From contig OZ017796.1 of assembly GCA_963969395.1 (NCBI GenBank), positions 36,508,243 to 36,572,242 on the forward strand: a stretch of 64,000 nt of DNA. Reading direction: 5' to 3'. How positions within the stretch are numbered: position 1 is the first letter of the stretch; every line of letters begins with the position of its first letter. The position numbers and the translations under genes were made by a program. The notes under the pieces were generated by a model that was given only the letters and a program-made list of their open reading frames with translations, was not told where the DNA came from and did not search any database. Origin of the DNA: Pseudoscleropodium purum (taxonomy: Eukaryota > Streptophyta > Bryopsida > Hypnales > Brachytheciaceae). Of the stretch, positions 11,121 to 23,689 are shown in pieces.

Positions 11121-12764
11121 CATGAAAAATAGTTGCAGGCTTTTAACTAAGGGTGACAGTTACGTGCATTTATGTCCCGCTTGATTATTAGTTATTAATA
11201 GTTATGGTCAATTGACATTTGATCGGAGTTGGAATCCCCGGCAATTCCGCTGCGTGATTGTAGGCGCAGAAAACACGCCATAGAGTTCATCATTCAGGAG
11301 GATTCCTTAAAATCTCATGATACATTACCGTGCTATGTGGACATCAATCCCTGGGCCTCGCCGGTGGCTGTAGATTACGACCACACGGTTGAATTGAAAG
11401 GGGAAAAAAAATCACAAACACCAATCATGCCATGCCCTTAAACAAGTGTCTTCTTCAGGGACCAAGTCTTCAGTTGTACCAATCTGTACTGTACCTTACA
11501 AGTTTACAAAACACCTTAAGCATGAATAAATAAATTAAAAAAACAATAATAACCAAAGATTCACACGGCATTGGATTTGCCCATAACCATTTTGATTAAT
11601 TATCATTTGCTGTCTTCATCAGTTTAGTTCATTTTTTTCATTTTTTTATGAAGTGCCAAAGTGGCGTTACATCAAATGTTGTAGTGGTGTTCCAATTTTT
11701 CAACATTCATCCACATATTGGATATAGAAAAATATCACATTAGCACATATCACATTTAATAGTCCATGATTCTATTTTCATCCACAATCTGAAAAGTTCA
11801 TCCATTTTGGGGGGTTAATTTGAAATTCTCTAGCAATTATCCACCCTTTTAGTACGATTTGTGTCCCGAGGGTGTGGTGCCACAGGGCCTATTTTCTTAC
11901 TTTGGTGCAAATGGCCACCAAATCACAAAAAAGAACCACTCAGGTCTTCATTTGAAAACTAAAGAGATTTTTTTTTCTACAGATCTCAGCACAGTACCTT
12001 ATCTTACAAGTTTACAACTGCCTGAGGCATCACCGAAAATAAAAAAGAGATTTGTGCCGTGTTGCAATTGCCCATGACCATTTTGATTGATTATCTTTCG
12101 TCTTCATTTGAGAAAATAAAGAGATTTTTTTCACCTCAGCACTCTATCAGCAAATTTCTTGGTCCCTTGTTTCTCTTGCACATCTTTATCTTTCCATGTA
12201 TCTGGGCTCCCTGCTTGCGAGCAAGGGACAACAAATTTCACTTTAATTTGCAAAAAGTGTACGTAACTGGAGTGGATGCGGAGCTCCATATCATTGCACA
12301 TTTCTTTGAAAAGTTGAACTATTTTGGGGTGTTTTTTGTGTGTATGGGAGGACATCAATTCTTGGATGAATTTTTTGGGGGACAGAACTAGGATCATCAT
12401 GGATGTGGAAATTGTAAGAAATTGTACATTCAAGAAAAAGGAAAGCTGAAAGCATTGGATAGACAGACTGAGACGCATCAATTTTACTTTGCACCACAAA
12501 TATACCTTGTGGCTGTCATTTTTCCATGCTCTGAAGCCTTCTTCATTACGCGTGGCCGGGAAGAATTTGACGCGTAGGCATACGTAATAATCATCTATAC
12601 CTTAAAAAATAAAATGGGGGAAGTCGTTTGTTTTGTTTCGTTTGTATGTTTGTTTGTTATGATGAGATCTTCGGAATTTTACTACCCCGTTTGTATTCTT
12701 GGTATTATTGAAAAACTCCTAGATACGCAACATGTTGTCTTATATGTAGGGGTCATCTGCATTA
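11121..12764. other. Intergenic with a diverged ~490-bp direct duplication
   Basis: 11,490-11,620 and 11,985-12,110 share 'gtaccttacaagtttacaa' and 'cccat(a/g)accattttgatt', about 493 bp apart, indicating an old duplication. A small open frame at 11229-11441 is not recognisable. No gene supported. Confidence 0.4.
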
Positions 12765-13640
12765 ACCCCTACAAGTCAAAACTGTGTTTTTGACAACATA
12801 GCAATTTTGGGCAACTCATTACAAATGGAGTTTTTATTTTTATTTTGTTGAAATTTTTGTACAACATGTGCTCAAAGAGTAACTTTAAAGTCCAACAATT
12901 TTCATAACTTTTAACTACATAGGTCAAAATTTATTGCATGATATGTAATTTTTAATGTTTGATGGGTAGTCCAAAAATTTCTTAAAAAATCACTTTTTTC
13001 AAAAATTTGAAATTCTTTTTTTAGATTTATATATAAGTGCAAAGCTTTTAATCATTCCATTTTGATTTACAAGATGAAAGTTATGAGGTGTTCTAGTTTG
13101 CGGGTAGGTACAGATTCCCTACTCAAAAACAAACTTTGGAGTCCTTTATTTAATTCAATTTTTAATTATTTAAAAAATAAATTAAAAAACTTAATATAGA
13201 TTTTTTATTACCACATTACCACTATTGGGATTGGAATTTTTCAATTTTATAATTAAACTCTTTACAATTTAGTGTTTTGAATCACTTTGTACTTCTATTC
13301 CTACTTACTATTTTTTTCCTATATGTTTGTGCAATTCCAAGTGGTCTAAAATTTTTCAAAAATATAGCCAACTTACCTTGAAGAATGAATCCAAAGAATA
13401 ACCAACATTTTGGACATTTTTTCATACAAATGTAATCTTGTAAAGAATAGTTGCCCTTATTTTCATAGGGCCAAAAAAATGACTTTTGTCACTTCAAACG
13501 CTACACGGTAAAAAATTCTGAAATTTTTTTCATATCGTTTTAAGATAGTTTACTTAACAGATTTTTGTTGTATAGGGACTGGAACAACGCGACCGAATCA
13601 ACAAAAATCTGTTGAAATTCCAGAGTTTTCTAGTAGTGTT
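12765..13640 (+). repeat. Dispersed repeat family R1, copy 1
   Basis: About 880 bp. Other copies: 31,058-31,735 on the opposite strand and 42,826-45,370 (interrupted by an hAT-like element). Shared landmarks in order: gcaattttgggcaa, a long tract around 'aatcattccattttgat', 'aaagttatgagg', 'tttttttcctatatg', 'ggtctaaaatttttcaa', 'ggacattttttcata' and 'gggccaaaaaaatgac'. Divergence between copies is substantial (roughly a fifth of positions by eye). No protein content or termini identify the class. Confidence 0.7.
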
Positions 13641-15022
13641 ATTGAAAGGGTACAAAAAAATTTCATATTAAAACAAATTATATCCCTTAAGATTGAACTA
13701 AAATACATTATAAGTGATTATAAACAGGGCCATATAATACAAGAGTTGCATACCTAGGGGAAAACTCTCTATGAGGAGGGGTGCATGGACTTTATTTCAT
13801 GGCATTTGGATCTAATGTGTAAAAGTGATTGAACTTCAAAAAAATAGGAAATTATTTTTACTTTTATTTTTACTATGGCAATGGAATGAGGGGCACTAAT
13901 AACTTGGGTATAGGTTGTGTTTTTGTAATTTAAATTTTTATTGAATCTTATCAAGAGTCAAAAAAAAAATTGAGATTTGAGATTTGCAAGATATTAAAGT
14001 GATCATACAAAGTGGATCCTATAGGATGAATTTATCCTTGTAAAAAATATTGAAATTTTTTATTTGCCACCCACAATGAAATTTGGAAATTTAGAATTTA
14101 TATATAAAATCGAAGGTCTCTAGTTGGCTGAAGGAGGTGAAGGACACGGAATTAAAGAAGTAGAAAATAGGAAGAAATTTTTTTACAATTATATACCTTG
14201 TAGGACATAGAATTCAACATGAAAGGACTACTTTATATGAACACTTCAATGTCTTGCAATTTTTTGGATGATGTATGAAGAAACTATAAATTTTTTAAAC
14301 CCTAATAGGATGTGAATTCTAATATTGTAAACTTTCATTTATAATCAAAAGGCTTACATTTTAAATAAGACTCTATATGGGATGATTTTGCAAACAAGTC
14401 ACAATTAGGTGTAATATTTAATTAAATTTTATATGAAGTGAATGGGACACCTAAACAAGTATGTACTACCTGAGTAGTGTAACTTATTGTGTACAAAAGT
14501 TCAAATAATCAAATGTAGCAGGTACTTAGAAACACTATTTGAACAAATGTTTTTTATTGTGTAAATCTCCTACAATAAATATGTATAGTATATACTCTAG
14601 AAGATTGAAACAATTTTAGAACATCTACCAAAAAAATTGATCCCTTAAAACTTTTGTATACATAATCTAAATAATACATTCATTGGTGCATTCACTGTAT
14701 TGAAGTCCTTTTTTCATTTGCCAATGCCAATGTATTAGTTTGAAATTTCTTTGAATCAATCTAGTAATAAAAATAATAAAAATTGTGTATAGTAGAATAA
14801 GTGATGTTCATAAGTGTTCCTACCTTAGAATGCACTTTGTGTTGGGCTTTACATATTGACAAAGATGATAAGGGAAATAATTTTTTTTTGCATGATTTAC
14901 TTACTCCAATCAATCTCCAAAATTTGACTTAACCACTGCAATCAAGCTCCAATCTACAAAATATGAGTTATATATATATTTGACCTTTGTCTCTGGAGTT
15001 AATCATGGGAACTTAGGTGTTT
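13641..15022. other. Intergenic, AT-rich
   Basis: No gene or array is visible. The segment near 14,610-14,710 ('gaacatctaccaaaaaaattgatccc') is a diverged relative of the repeat at 38.6 and 52.7 kb. Confidence 0.35.
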
Positions 15023-16503
15023 GGTGCTTGCAAGAAACACTTGTCCTATTTGTTGCATTTCTAATTTTTGTGGTATCAGTACTATAAGTCCTACAATTAC
15101 GTTGGAGTACTATGAGAAGTACAGAAGATGAAATGTTGTGGACCATTCTACAAGTACTAAAAAGTCCTAATGTATACCCTTGAGTACTACCAGTAGCCAG
15201 AGTCCTCTATTTTCAATGGAAAATGAAGTTCCGACATTTTCATTTTTGAGCAATAGTAAAGGTGAGTGAAAAATTAATAAAAAAAAAGTGGTCGATGTTG
15301 ACAATTCAAAGCACTTTCTAGCACTAGAATGAGCTGCTAGAAAAACTTTTCTAATTGTTCATAAATTTGTGATAATTGTAGCATTGTTTGAAGCATTCCC
15401 AAACATATTTGGAACATGCCTTGTGAAAATGCTCTCTGGAGAGCATGTATTTCTATGGGCAAGATAGCAAGTGCACGATATAGGTTCTAAAAAGGACCGT
15501 CTCCACAGAACACTATCATTTTTGACTCATCCAATGTAAACTAGAAATTAGACATTTTTTATTTACATGAATTTAATGACAAATTCATGAAAAAAGTTGT
15601 AATACTCCATCCACAACACTATTGAGCAAGAAAATTGAACAATTTTGATGTTCCTTTTCATTCCTTTGTTGTCAAATCCGTAATTGTCTTCATTTCGGAT
15701 TTGAGGCAAAAGGAACAATTTGGAATATCAATTTATAGAGAATTTGTTTATAAATATGATAATTAAATAAAACAATGTTTGAGTCATATCCATGTTCAAT
15801 TTTAATTCTTAATTTGATGTATTACTATATATCCTTATTTATGGGAACTTTTAAAAATCACAAATTTTTACACAATTTAAAAGGACTATAATTTCATAAC
15901 ATTTTCTTCTTAAAACCACATGAAATTCTTAAATACAAACTTAATAAGGTGCATGCCTAGTTGTTTTAATAATAAAAACTTAAATACATAGTCTTTTCAC
16001 TATTATAATGCAATCGGGTGTTGAATATGTGAAATTAGGAGAAAATTCAATTTTTGAATTTGACCATATAGAACATCATTGTGGTGTACCAACATGCCTT
16101 CTATAACACCATGTAATTTTCTAATTTTCTAATATTGTTTTCATTTCCAAAAGGACATTTTTCTAAAGTCCGGAGAATCTGGGAAGTGAAACCCATATTG
16201 GGCCATTGCCCCTATTTGAAGACCTAGACTATCCATTTTTTTAATGTCACTCTTCATGAAAAAGATACTCAATAGTACTAAACCCCCCCAAAACCGCAAG
16301 TGTGATATATTATGAAAAATCTTTTTTACCAACTAAACTAATTTAGAAAAAATTGAAATAATTTAAGTTCCTCCATCACTAATATAGGAAGCTTGCTCTC
16401 AAATTTCATATCTATTCAATCATTTTTGCAATAGTTATGGCAAAAAGTCACTTCCACATGCAACATGTGACGCAAAATAGGACAAGTGTTTCTTGCAATC
16501 ACC
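15023..16503. mobile_element. Candidate non-autonomous DNA element with ~30-bp terminal inverted repeats
   Basis: 15023-15052 begins GGTGCTTGCAAGAAACACTT and continues GTCCTATTTG. Its reverse complement lies at 16473-16503 with about 28 of 30 positions matching. The 1.48-kb interior is AT-rich without coding content. I could not identify a convincing target-site duplication, so class and exact ends are open. A related half-terminus (gacaaatgtttcttgcaatca) occurs near 21,911. Confidence 0.45.
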
Positions 16504-17990
16504 TTGAATAGACTTTTTATTTATGCCAACTCTTCAGTTGGGAGTGGTGTTAGGTGTATCTTGCTATATATTGTACATGTCAACAAGATTGATTGAATTA
16601 GAAAGAGAGAGAGAAAAAAAATCTCATACACTCATACTCTTGTATGCAAGACTTAAAATCTTGTATTCAAAGTGGGCCCAACAAGGTAATTTTTGGATTC
16701 ACTAAGGATAAAAGTAGAAAAAAGCCTCTTATTTTGAACTGTGTCTAAGGTATGTTTTAGACCTCTCCTAGCTAATTTTGGGTCTTTGATTGCAAATATG
16801 AATTCAAAATTTAAAAAAAATTTATGTGAAAAATAAAAAATTTCAATATTTTCTCTTGGGATAAATCCAACTTGTTGGACCCACTTCGAATGTAGGATTT
16901 AACATCTTGCCTCCTACTTGGCAGACACCATGGTATGCCACCTCCATCATTGAGCTTGCACTCATTCACTTACAAATCAACTTTTCTTACTTGGAACAAT
17001 AGAACCCCTCACTAGTGCCCTCATGCCTTCTCTACATTGGGGTATATATAGAGGGAGCCAAAGTCCTACAGTCATAAACATTCAATAACATGCAGTGTCA
17101 TTCTACAATAGATGGTGTGGAATATTCCACACTCAACACTCCTTCATCAGTGGACAGGTGGAGGCTCAATGTGAAGCATGAAGGCTACTAAACGTTATGG
17201 TAGGTGGAACTGGTCTGACAAGCGAGTGCTATAAGTTATTGCTCAAATAAAAAAACGCTCCTCAGGCACAACTCCAATTGTTCACAGTTTCCGCTCCAAT
17301 TTTCGGCTCTAAGTTTGACCGGATTTTGACCAGGATTTCTGAGATCATCAAGCAAGATAGATCATAGCACACATCGATCGAATCTTGGATTAGTCCACCG
17401 TAGGGAGAGTTGCAATGCAAGTACATACGTACGTACGAAAGTGCGGAATCCGTCCTTCAATTGAGTCCCTCCAAGTGTGGATCAGTTCCGAGATCAGTAC
17501 GTTAACTTTGCACTAGAAATCTTTCTCGAGGGACTGTTTGTGGGGTCCAATTTGTGAGCCGATTTGTGAAGAAGTTTAGTAGCACCTGCAGCTAGTGATA
17601 CCGTTTTCAATTAGTATATCAGAGTGATTTCCGGCACTAGGTAGACTTGTGTACGTTGTTTTGTGTGAATGGTTTCCACATATATCCGGCACTGCTTTAT
17701 TCTGAGCCCAAGAATTGCGGCTCAAAAACGAAAGTAGGGGTGTTGTATATAGTTTCTAGATTTCAGCCGGGAAGCTCTACTGTTTGCTTCGAAGTAATCT
17801 GGTGTCCAAGCTAGCTAGCTAGCCCTCAGCTACCTTCTCTTTCTTTCGATCTCTTTTCAACTCACCGGTGTCACCGTTCAAGGTCTTCGGGCACAGGACT
17901 CTCTGTCCCTGTTGATTGTTTGTTTCCATGTCCGTCTGGTCTAGCCGGCCTGTGAGTGTGATTCTCATCAAGCTTGAGATCGAATGTTCT
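16504..17990. other. Intergenic, 5' region leading to the SAUR gene
   Basis: AT-rich until about 17,100, then composition shifts to gene-like. It contains runs of gctagctag near 17,812 and tacgtacgtac near 17,425. No open frame is recognisable. Confidence 0.4.
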
Positions 17991-17994
17991 CTCA

Positions 17995-18300
17995 AAGTAG
18001 TAGACTCTGCAGTTTCTCTTTGTGTGCATATACTGCGGGTGTCGCAGTTCATTATTTCAGCCACAAGTCTCTGTTACTTGTTTTCAAATCCAGCCCTGCG
18101 TATTTTCGAGTCCAGGAATCTTGCCTCAAAGTATAATTCCCTGGATCGAGAGAGCTGAGTGAGTTTCTCTCTGTGGGCATATAAATGCGAAGAGTTATAC
18201 TAGTAGTGTCACAGTTCACAGAGTTTTAAGCCACGGACTAGCTAGACCTTTGTTGTTCGTTTCCAAACCTGTTCCTGCGGAATTCTTTGTCTCCTCTCAA
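17995..18300. repeat. Diverged tandem duplication upstream of SAUR
   Basis: Two units, about 17,995-18,115 and 18,150-18,300, share in order gtttctct.tgtg.gcatat, tgtc(g/a)cagttca, ttcagccac/tttaagccac, ttgtttcaaa-like and cctgcg(t/g)a. They lie 400-700 bp upstream of the SAUR start, in the promoter or a long leader. Confidence 0.5.
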
Positions 18301-18491
18301 ACGAAATTCAACGCCCCTTGCTAGCTACATATACCATACATACAGTTAGATAGTTGCCGAACCCCTCCATCCTTGTAGCAAATCTCGACCTCCCAGGCCA
18401 CTCCCTACTAAGCAAATGTACGTTGAGATCGATCAAACTTATCACCTTCAAAACCGCAGGAAAAGCTTCCCAAGTTTGTGTTGGCATTGGT

Positions 18492-18563
18492 TGTCTCGAC
18501 AGTGTCCCGCTTCATTACAGGGAGTTTCTCCTCGTCAGTATGACCGAATTTCAGAATATATAG
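18492..18563 (+). promoter_or_regulatory. Candidate SAUR core promoter: palindromic auxin-response motif and TATA box
   Basis: TGTCTC at 18492-18497 is the classic auxin response element, and it sits inside TGTCTCGACA, where TGTC and GACA face each other. TATATAG at 18557-18563 is a plausible TATA box ~60 bp further on, which would place transcription start near 18,590 and give a ~100-nt leader. A second TGTCTC is at 18288-18293. This is inferred from motifs only. Confidence 0.45.
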
Positions 18564-18690
18564 CTCCAGAACGCGCGTGAGGATTAAAAGCCCTTTCTTC
18601 ATCGAAAGTGTTGGGTTGTAACAGCTTTGGATCGAAAGAGCTTGAGCTAGCGAGCAAGAATTTGCTGGAGAGGTCGATCGATCAACAGCT

Positions 18691-19125
18691 ATGGTGACCA
18701 CAACCTCCAAGAAACTGACCCAGCTCTTGAAGAAGCTGAAGATGCACACTAAGCCCCAGCAGTACGACACCACCTCCTCTTCCTCCAGCCTCAGCTTCTC
18801 CTCTTCCGAATTCTCTCATTCCTCCATGGGCGGCAGTAGCGACTTTCATAGATTCGCTGACGACGACGACGAGGACGACGCCATTTGCGGTGCAAAAGAC
18901 GTGCCTGCGGGGAGTCTGCCCGTGTATGTAGGGCAGGAGCGACGCAGGTTCGTCATCCCCACGAGGTACCTCAGCAACCCCATCTTCCGAGCGCTTCTGG
19001 CCAAGTCGGAGGAGGAGTTCGGCTTGAGGTGCGACGGGGGGCTGCGCATTGCGTGTGCGCCGGATGTTTTTGAGCATTTCTTGTGGTGGCTGGAAGGAGA
19101 CGGGGCCGCGCATTGCAATTGCTAG
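18691..19125 (+). CDS. SAUR: SAUR (small auxin-up RNA) family protein
   Basis: 144-aa, intronless protein. SAURs act mostly at the plasma membrane by inhibiting PP2C.D phosphatases, which keeps H+-ATPases active and promotes cell expansion (family knowledge). The SAUR domain spans residues ~69-135: KDVPAGSLPVYVG, then RRRFVIPTRYLSNPIFRALL, KSEEEFG and a closing DVFEHFLWWLE. The first ~66 residues are a variable extension: a Lys-rich helix-like start (SKKLTQLLKKLKMH), a Ser-rich run (29-50) and an acidic stretch DDDDEDD (57-63). The C-terminus HCNC is Cys-containing. Codons are GC-rich compared with the surroundings. The ATG at 18691 is the natural start; longer antisense frames are shadows. 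Auxin-type regulation is suggested by the upstream TGTCTC motifs. Confidence 0.93.
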   Translation: MVTTTSKKLTQLLKKLKMHTKPQQYDTTSSSSSLSFSSSEFSHSSMGGSSDFHRFADDDDEDDAICGAKDVPAGSLPVYVGQERRRFVIPTRYLSNPIFRALLAKSEEEFGLRCDGGLRIACAPDVFEHFLWWLEGDGAAHCNC

Positions 19126-19556
19126 CAAGCTTAGTTGCTGTTTTGGCAACTAGCTAGTTGAGATAGCAATAGTTTTTGAAATAGTGCATTCGTTCCTTGT
19201 TTTTGCAATAGTGTAAGCATAGATAGATAGATATGCTTATATTGGTTCCGTGGCCAAGAGTTGTGCAACAAGTTAAGTTTGCTGGACTTTTGCAATGACA
19301 TGGTTTGCAGTGGACCGCGAGTTTAAGGTCGGCGAATTGAAGTACATATACCGCTACAAAACGATTGCAAAATGATGGATCATGTGATGCAACTGCTACT
19401 TAGCTAGCTTCCTGTTGTAGTGTGACCTTGAATTGCTAGCCTGCTCGATATCTCCCCGACTGTACCTCTCTAGCTATTTTGATTGTAGCTTGATTTCTGG
19501 TCCCGGTTTAGGTAGTAGCAGTTTGTAGGAAAAAGTATATGTAGCGCCGCAGATTA

Positions 19557-20430
19557 TGAAACAATGGGAATCCTTGTTCTCGGACAATGATTGCTACTAT
19601 TGTATTTTGAAGTGCAAGGAGCGAGTGGTTTTGTGTCGATCTTGCTGGAGGTCATGGCGAGTTATTTTCAATGTGAAGGGCTTCACGAATTGAATTTATG
19701 TCTTTTCAGCTACTTGCAATGGACTTCGGTCTCTCTTGCAATTGCTTGCAGCGCTAACTGTGCAGGAACCGGTTCTGGAGGGCACGGCGAGTGACGTTGT
19801 TTTCAGTCTGCAAAGTAATCGAGCTTGACATGTTTGATTATTCAGCTACTCCATTAGCTTCTAGCTACCCTTCGTCCCTTCTTGCCAATTGTGCAGGAAT
19901 TGCTCCTTTTCTGAATTGTCGTAGAGAAGAATATTTAGTGATCTGTTGTTCATGAAACAATGGAAATGTTTACTAGGACTCTACTTATTACCGTTCTGCA
20001 CTTAGAAGTGCAAGGAACAAGTGATTTTATGTTGACCCGGAGGGCATGGCGTGTTCTTTTCAGTCAGTCTCACTAAGAACTTCAGATGTTGATCCTTATT
20101 CAGCTACTTGGCTTCTATCCCTCCTGCTCATGGTGCAGGAAAAAGAGTGGGTAAGAGGAATAGTGCCCCGTTGCTCACGAAACAATGAAAATATAGATTA
20201 GCTAGTACTCTACCTAGATGTGCATTTTGATATGCAAGGGCCAAGAGTCAGTTATGGTAACTTGGAGTGGCAGCCTAGGTAGTTCATCTTTAGTTGTTAA
20301 GAGCTTGACCCAATGCTTATCCAGACCCACTTGACTTCTATTCCTATTGCTTCTTGTGCAGAAATTATTGTTTTTCCTGAAGAGTGGATGATAGGAATAG
20401 TGCCGCTGTCCTTGAAACAGTAGGAATTTA
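19557..20430. repeat. Four to five degenerate ~200-235-bp tandem repeats 3' of SAUR
   Basis: The anchor gaaacaatggaaat recurs at about 19557, 19954, 20179 and 20414, and the 19557-19954 gap holds a further copy lacking the anchor. Each unit continues with ctctacttattac-like sequence, (c/t)ttgaagtgcaaggaacaagtg, ggagggcatggcgag, cttattcagctacttgg, ttctagc/tccct and tgtgcaggaa. Divergence is strong. The array starts ~430 bp after the SAUR stop. Confidence 0.75.
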
Positions 20431-23400
20431 GGACATGAAGGTACTTTCAAGAATTGTTAGAAATTTGCCAGTATCAGCTGCAGTTTAGAGGACCGATGTA
20501 TCTCATAGTATTGTTTCCTAAATTTTGTTAAGAGCTTGGGAAGATAATACGTTTCTACAAAGCCATCGCCGTCACGTTGTTGCGCTTTCCGCCGGTGTAC
20601 TCAACAAAAGCGCATTAGATTTTGTCTTTTTGTGAAATTTTCAATCCAGGCAGGAGTGGATTAGCTCCTTAGAAGATTAAGCGGTTGGCAAGAACAGAGT
20701 TGAGGTTCCACTGGCCTACTTGAGGTTTTCGTTGAACAACTCCAAACTGCACCCGAGTTCCTTGTTGTAAGCCTTTGCCACGGAGCGGCAATTTTGTGGA
20801 ATTCTGTCTCTGTACGTCATGAATATGATCATAATTGTGCATATTCGAACCTCAGTCTTTTGCATATTCAGTGATACATACTGCTGTACAGGTCCTTTAC
20901 TGAGTGATCACAGATGAATATATTGCCACCATCTCGTGAAACCGACAGTAAGTTACAGGGTATATTGATATCTTGGCTATGGCTGATGACGAAAAAGCAC
21001 AAGAAGCAATAAGGTGAAAATTCAGACTCCTGCCAATCAACTATTGTAGAATTCCTTTTGATCACCGTCGACTGACTACGTGTGAAGAAAAGAGTTGATC
21101 AATACTCTGTATGTACTGCAAGTGTGGCGAGTCACTCGGGACTGTGGACACTTGTCGATTCCTTTGTTTTTCCAACACAATCATAGGGCGGGTGCGCAAA
21201 AGCCGCCTCTTCACGAGAGCCTTTGAGTTAGATTTATTCCATTTATTTTGACTACTCATTGGAACTTGATAAAATCGCATACAGCAGGGCCCCATGTGGG
21301 TGTCAAAAGACGTAAAATGAGGGACTTTGCATGAGAAAGGCCAACAGCCAACTCAGTATAATAAACTTCACACAGAATTCATACTGCCGTGATGGGATTT
21401 CCAAGTTTTTTTTTGGCTTAGGTGGCATGTCAAATGACAATTTGTTCGCTTTAGATCATTCAATTGTTCTATTTGGAGATTGTATTTTTTGTCTGTTCTT
21501 CCAACCAATTCTAATACTAACCGGCCAAATATCAAATAATACTAATTTATGGGGCCGTATTATTATTTATGCAAAATTTCTATGACTTGACGAGACGAAT
21601 TTGGAAAAGTCGACATAAGGAGAAACGTAATTTACTGATGCTGGTCTGAACGAGGTAAGTTAGCCTTGGAGGAGACTGATAAATATTCAGAGAGAAGGCA
21701 TTCACACATAACCTGTCAAATTGAACAGAAGCATTCAAACAACGTTCTGGTTTTGAATGAGAAATGGCCGAGAGAGAACATAAAATTATGGTAAAAGGAA
21801 GGTTCATGCACCAATCCTAATAATTATAATGGACCTGTTTATTTTAGTTATAAATCTGAGGGCCATTGCAATCGGAAGATTAAAACAAATGCTAAAGCCA
21901 CAAGAAAACGACAAATGTTTCTTGCAATCAATACTTTGAATATTCATCCAGTGTCCAGAACTACAATCATATGTGCTGGAATCCTTCTTTGAGAACCCTT
22001 CCGGAAACATTCAATGGTTGCTTTGTGGCGTACATTTCTCATTCGAGGATGGGATATAATTCAAAAGCTGGTGCTTTCTGTACTGCTTCCCTGCACACAT
22101 GGCCATCAAGCTCTGCAAAATAATTAAAATTTACAGAAATGAAACAACATAACAAGGAAAAGGTAATCTTAATTTCTTGTTCAAAGTGTATAATTGGAGC
22201 ATCTCCACCGGCAGACAGGGAAATGAACCCGGTTATGGAGAATTTGGCGTGTCCCTGCTACCTGCAAGGCCCACCAAAAGACGTCAGAATTCTGAATTCC
22301 AATGCAGAACCAGAATTTCAATTGACTGCTGACCCAAGTCACGGAGGTGACATGGAAGCTGCAAGGCCACAGAATCAAGCCAGGAGCAACAGCAGCAGCA
22401 GCAGCTCCCCATGTAACAGTCGAGGCTCCAAACTGAGAGCTCCGTTTTCCAATTTCCAAACAACGTCAATTTCCTGCAGCTTGGAGTGTGGCGAGCGAAC
22501 TTTGGAGAGGCCGGGTACCCAAAACCCTGAACTGCATCATCCCTCATGGGACTCTAGATCTCCGAAGCCCAGCTGCGCCAAACCATTCACCGGGCGAGCA
22601 TTGTGCACCTCGGTGGACGGAGATGCTCTTACCAATTGCTTAAGGCCGGTACTTAATCAAAACGTAGGACAGTCAGGCTAGTCACTGAGCAGAGACAACG
22701 CCTGTGGAGACCATACCTGCTGAATTTACCTGCCGGCCATGTGCATTGGCTTGGGAACAAATTTTTTTAAGGATTTGTCGGAGCCTCTTCACATGCACTT
22801 CTGCCAGTGTGCCTGATGGAAACCGCAGCGACGGAGTGGCATGATGTAAGTTCGGTGGACTACTTTTACTGGACTGCTTCATTCTTACTGTAGTGTCCTG
22901 TACAGTACGGTACAGAGTACAGACTGTCCTGTACTTCATAATTTTGCGAAGTCCTCATTCATTTGCAGGAAAAAAAACAAGAAAGGATCGAAATGCATGT
23001 ATTCTATAATTTGGAAGGGATGACTGTCAACTTCATTAGGTTGCCAGACTTATTCTCAACATTTGAGCCTTGTCAACGTAGGCACCTTGAAACCTAAGTT
23101 GTAGTTGTTGAAATTCAATCGTTGAAACTCTGACCAAGACGACCAATTGTTCCCAGCCTCAGGTCAACAAAGGAATAGAAAACGGGTATGGTATGTTAAT
23201 GATCGGCAAAAGAGGTCTAGTACATGAATGTAGTTGTTCAACTGCTACACTCTTTGAAAGATCGGAGGCTCTTTTGGTTGCAAGTGAGTGCTCCTGTTTT
23301 TTGGCACCATGTCACACTAATTTGCGTATTAATCACACATTCAACCCTGCCTTTTTCAATGCTTTTTGAGTTTCTGTCATGTACCCATGACTCAGATTTT

Positions 23401-23480
23401 GGAGAATCCAGTGTTTCCATCATGCACGTACACAACACATTATGCACCCAAGAATGGTGGAAGAAGACAACACAGTGCTA
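20431..23480. other. Intergenic, mixed composition, no supportable gene
   Basis: A 180-codon open frame at 22139-22681 (+) includes a cag run (22,390-22,403) and Ser/Pro-rich sequence but matches no family and has no compelling context. Near 21,908 there is a half-terminus similar to the inverted repeats at 15.0/16.5 kb. Confidence 0.35.
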
Positions 23481-23491
23481 AAAGGGTTTGG

Positions 23492-23627
23492 GGCCTTTGG
23501 GCCTTTCAGTTGAGAGTTTGGTCCGGACCGACGGACGACGACCGTCCTTCGGCCTTTGGGCCGGGGAGGTTGGGCCCTGGGTCTCTGGCATGAGCTGGGG
23601 GGCAGGGCAGGGCTTGGTCCTTGGGCT
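23492..23627. promoter_or_regulatory. GC-rich island with clustered site II (TGGGCY) motifs
   Basis: In an AT-rich setting this stretch has TGGGCC or TGGGCT at 23498, 23557, 23571 and 23622, the first two inside identical GGCCTTTGGGCC blocks (23492-23503 and 23551-23562). TGGGCY 'site II' elements bind TCP factors in plant promoters. A short repeated cggaaaggacg follows near 23,630-23,655. No gene is visible on either side, so function is unproven. Confidence 0.35.
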
Positions 23628-23689
23628 GCACGGAAAGGACGTACGGAAAGGACGCTGTACGTGTCGCTAATGACAACTGGAGGACAATT

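Noticed and set aside
18408..19149. Minus-strand frames overlapping the SAUR gene (18408-18773 and 18682-19149)
   Set aside because: Antisense shadows of the SAUR coding strand and its leader.
22139..22681. 180-codon plus-strand open frame, Ser/Pro-rich with a CAG run
   Set aside because: No family resemblance; composition is driven by a short CAG repeat; the segment also contains splice-like signals that would break it. Not enough to call a gene.
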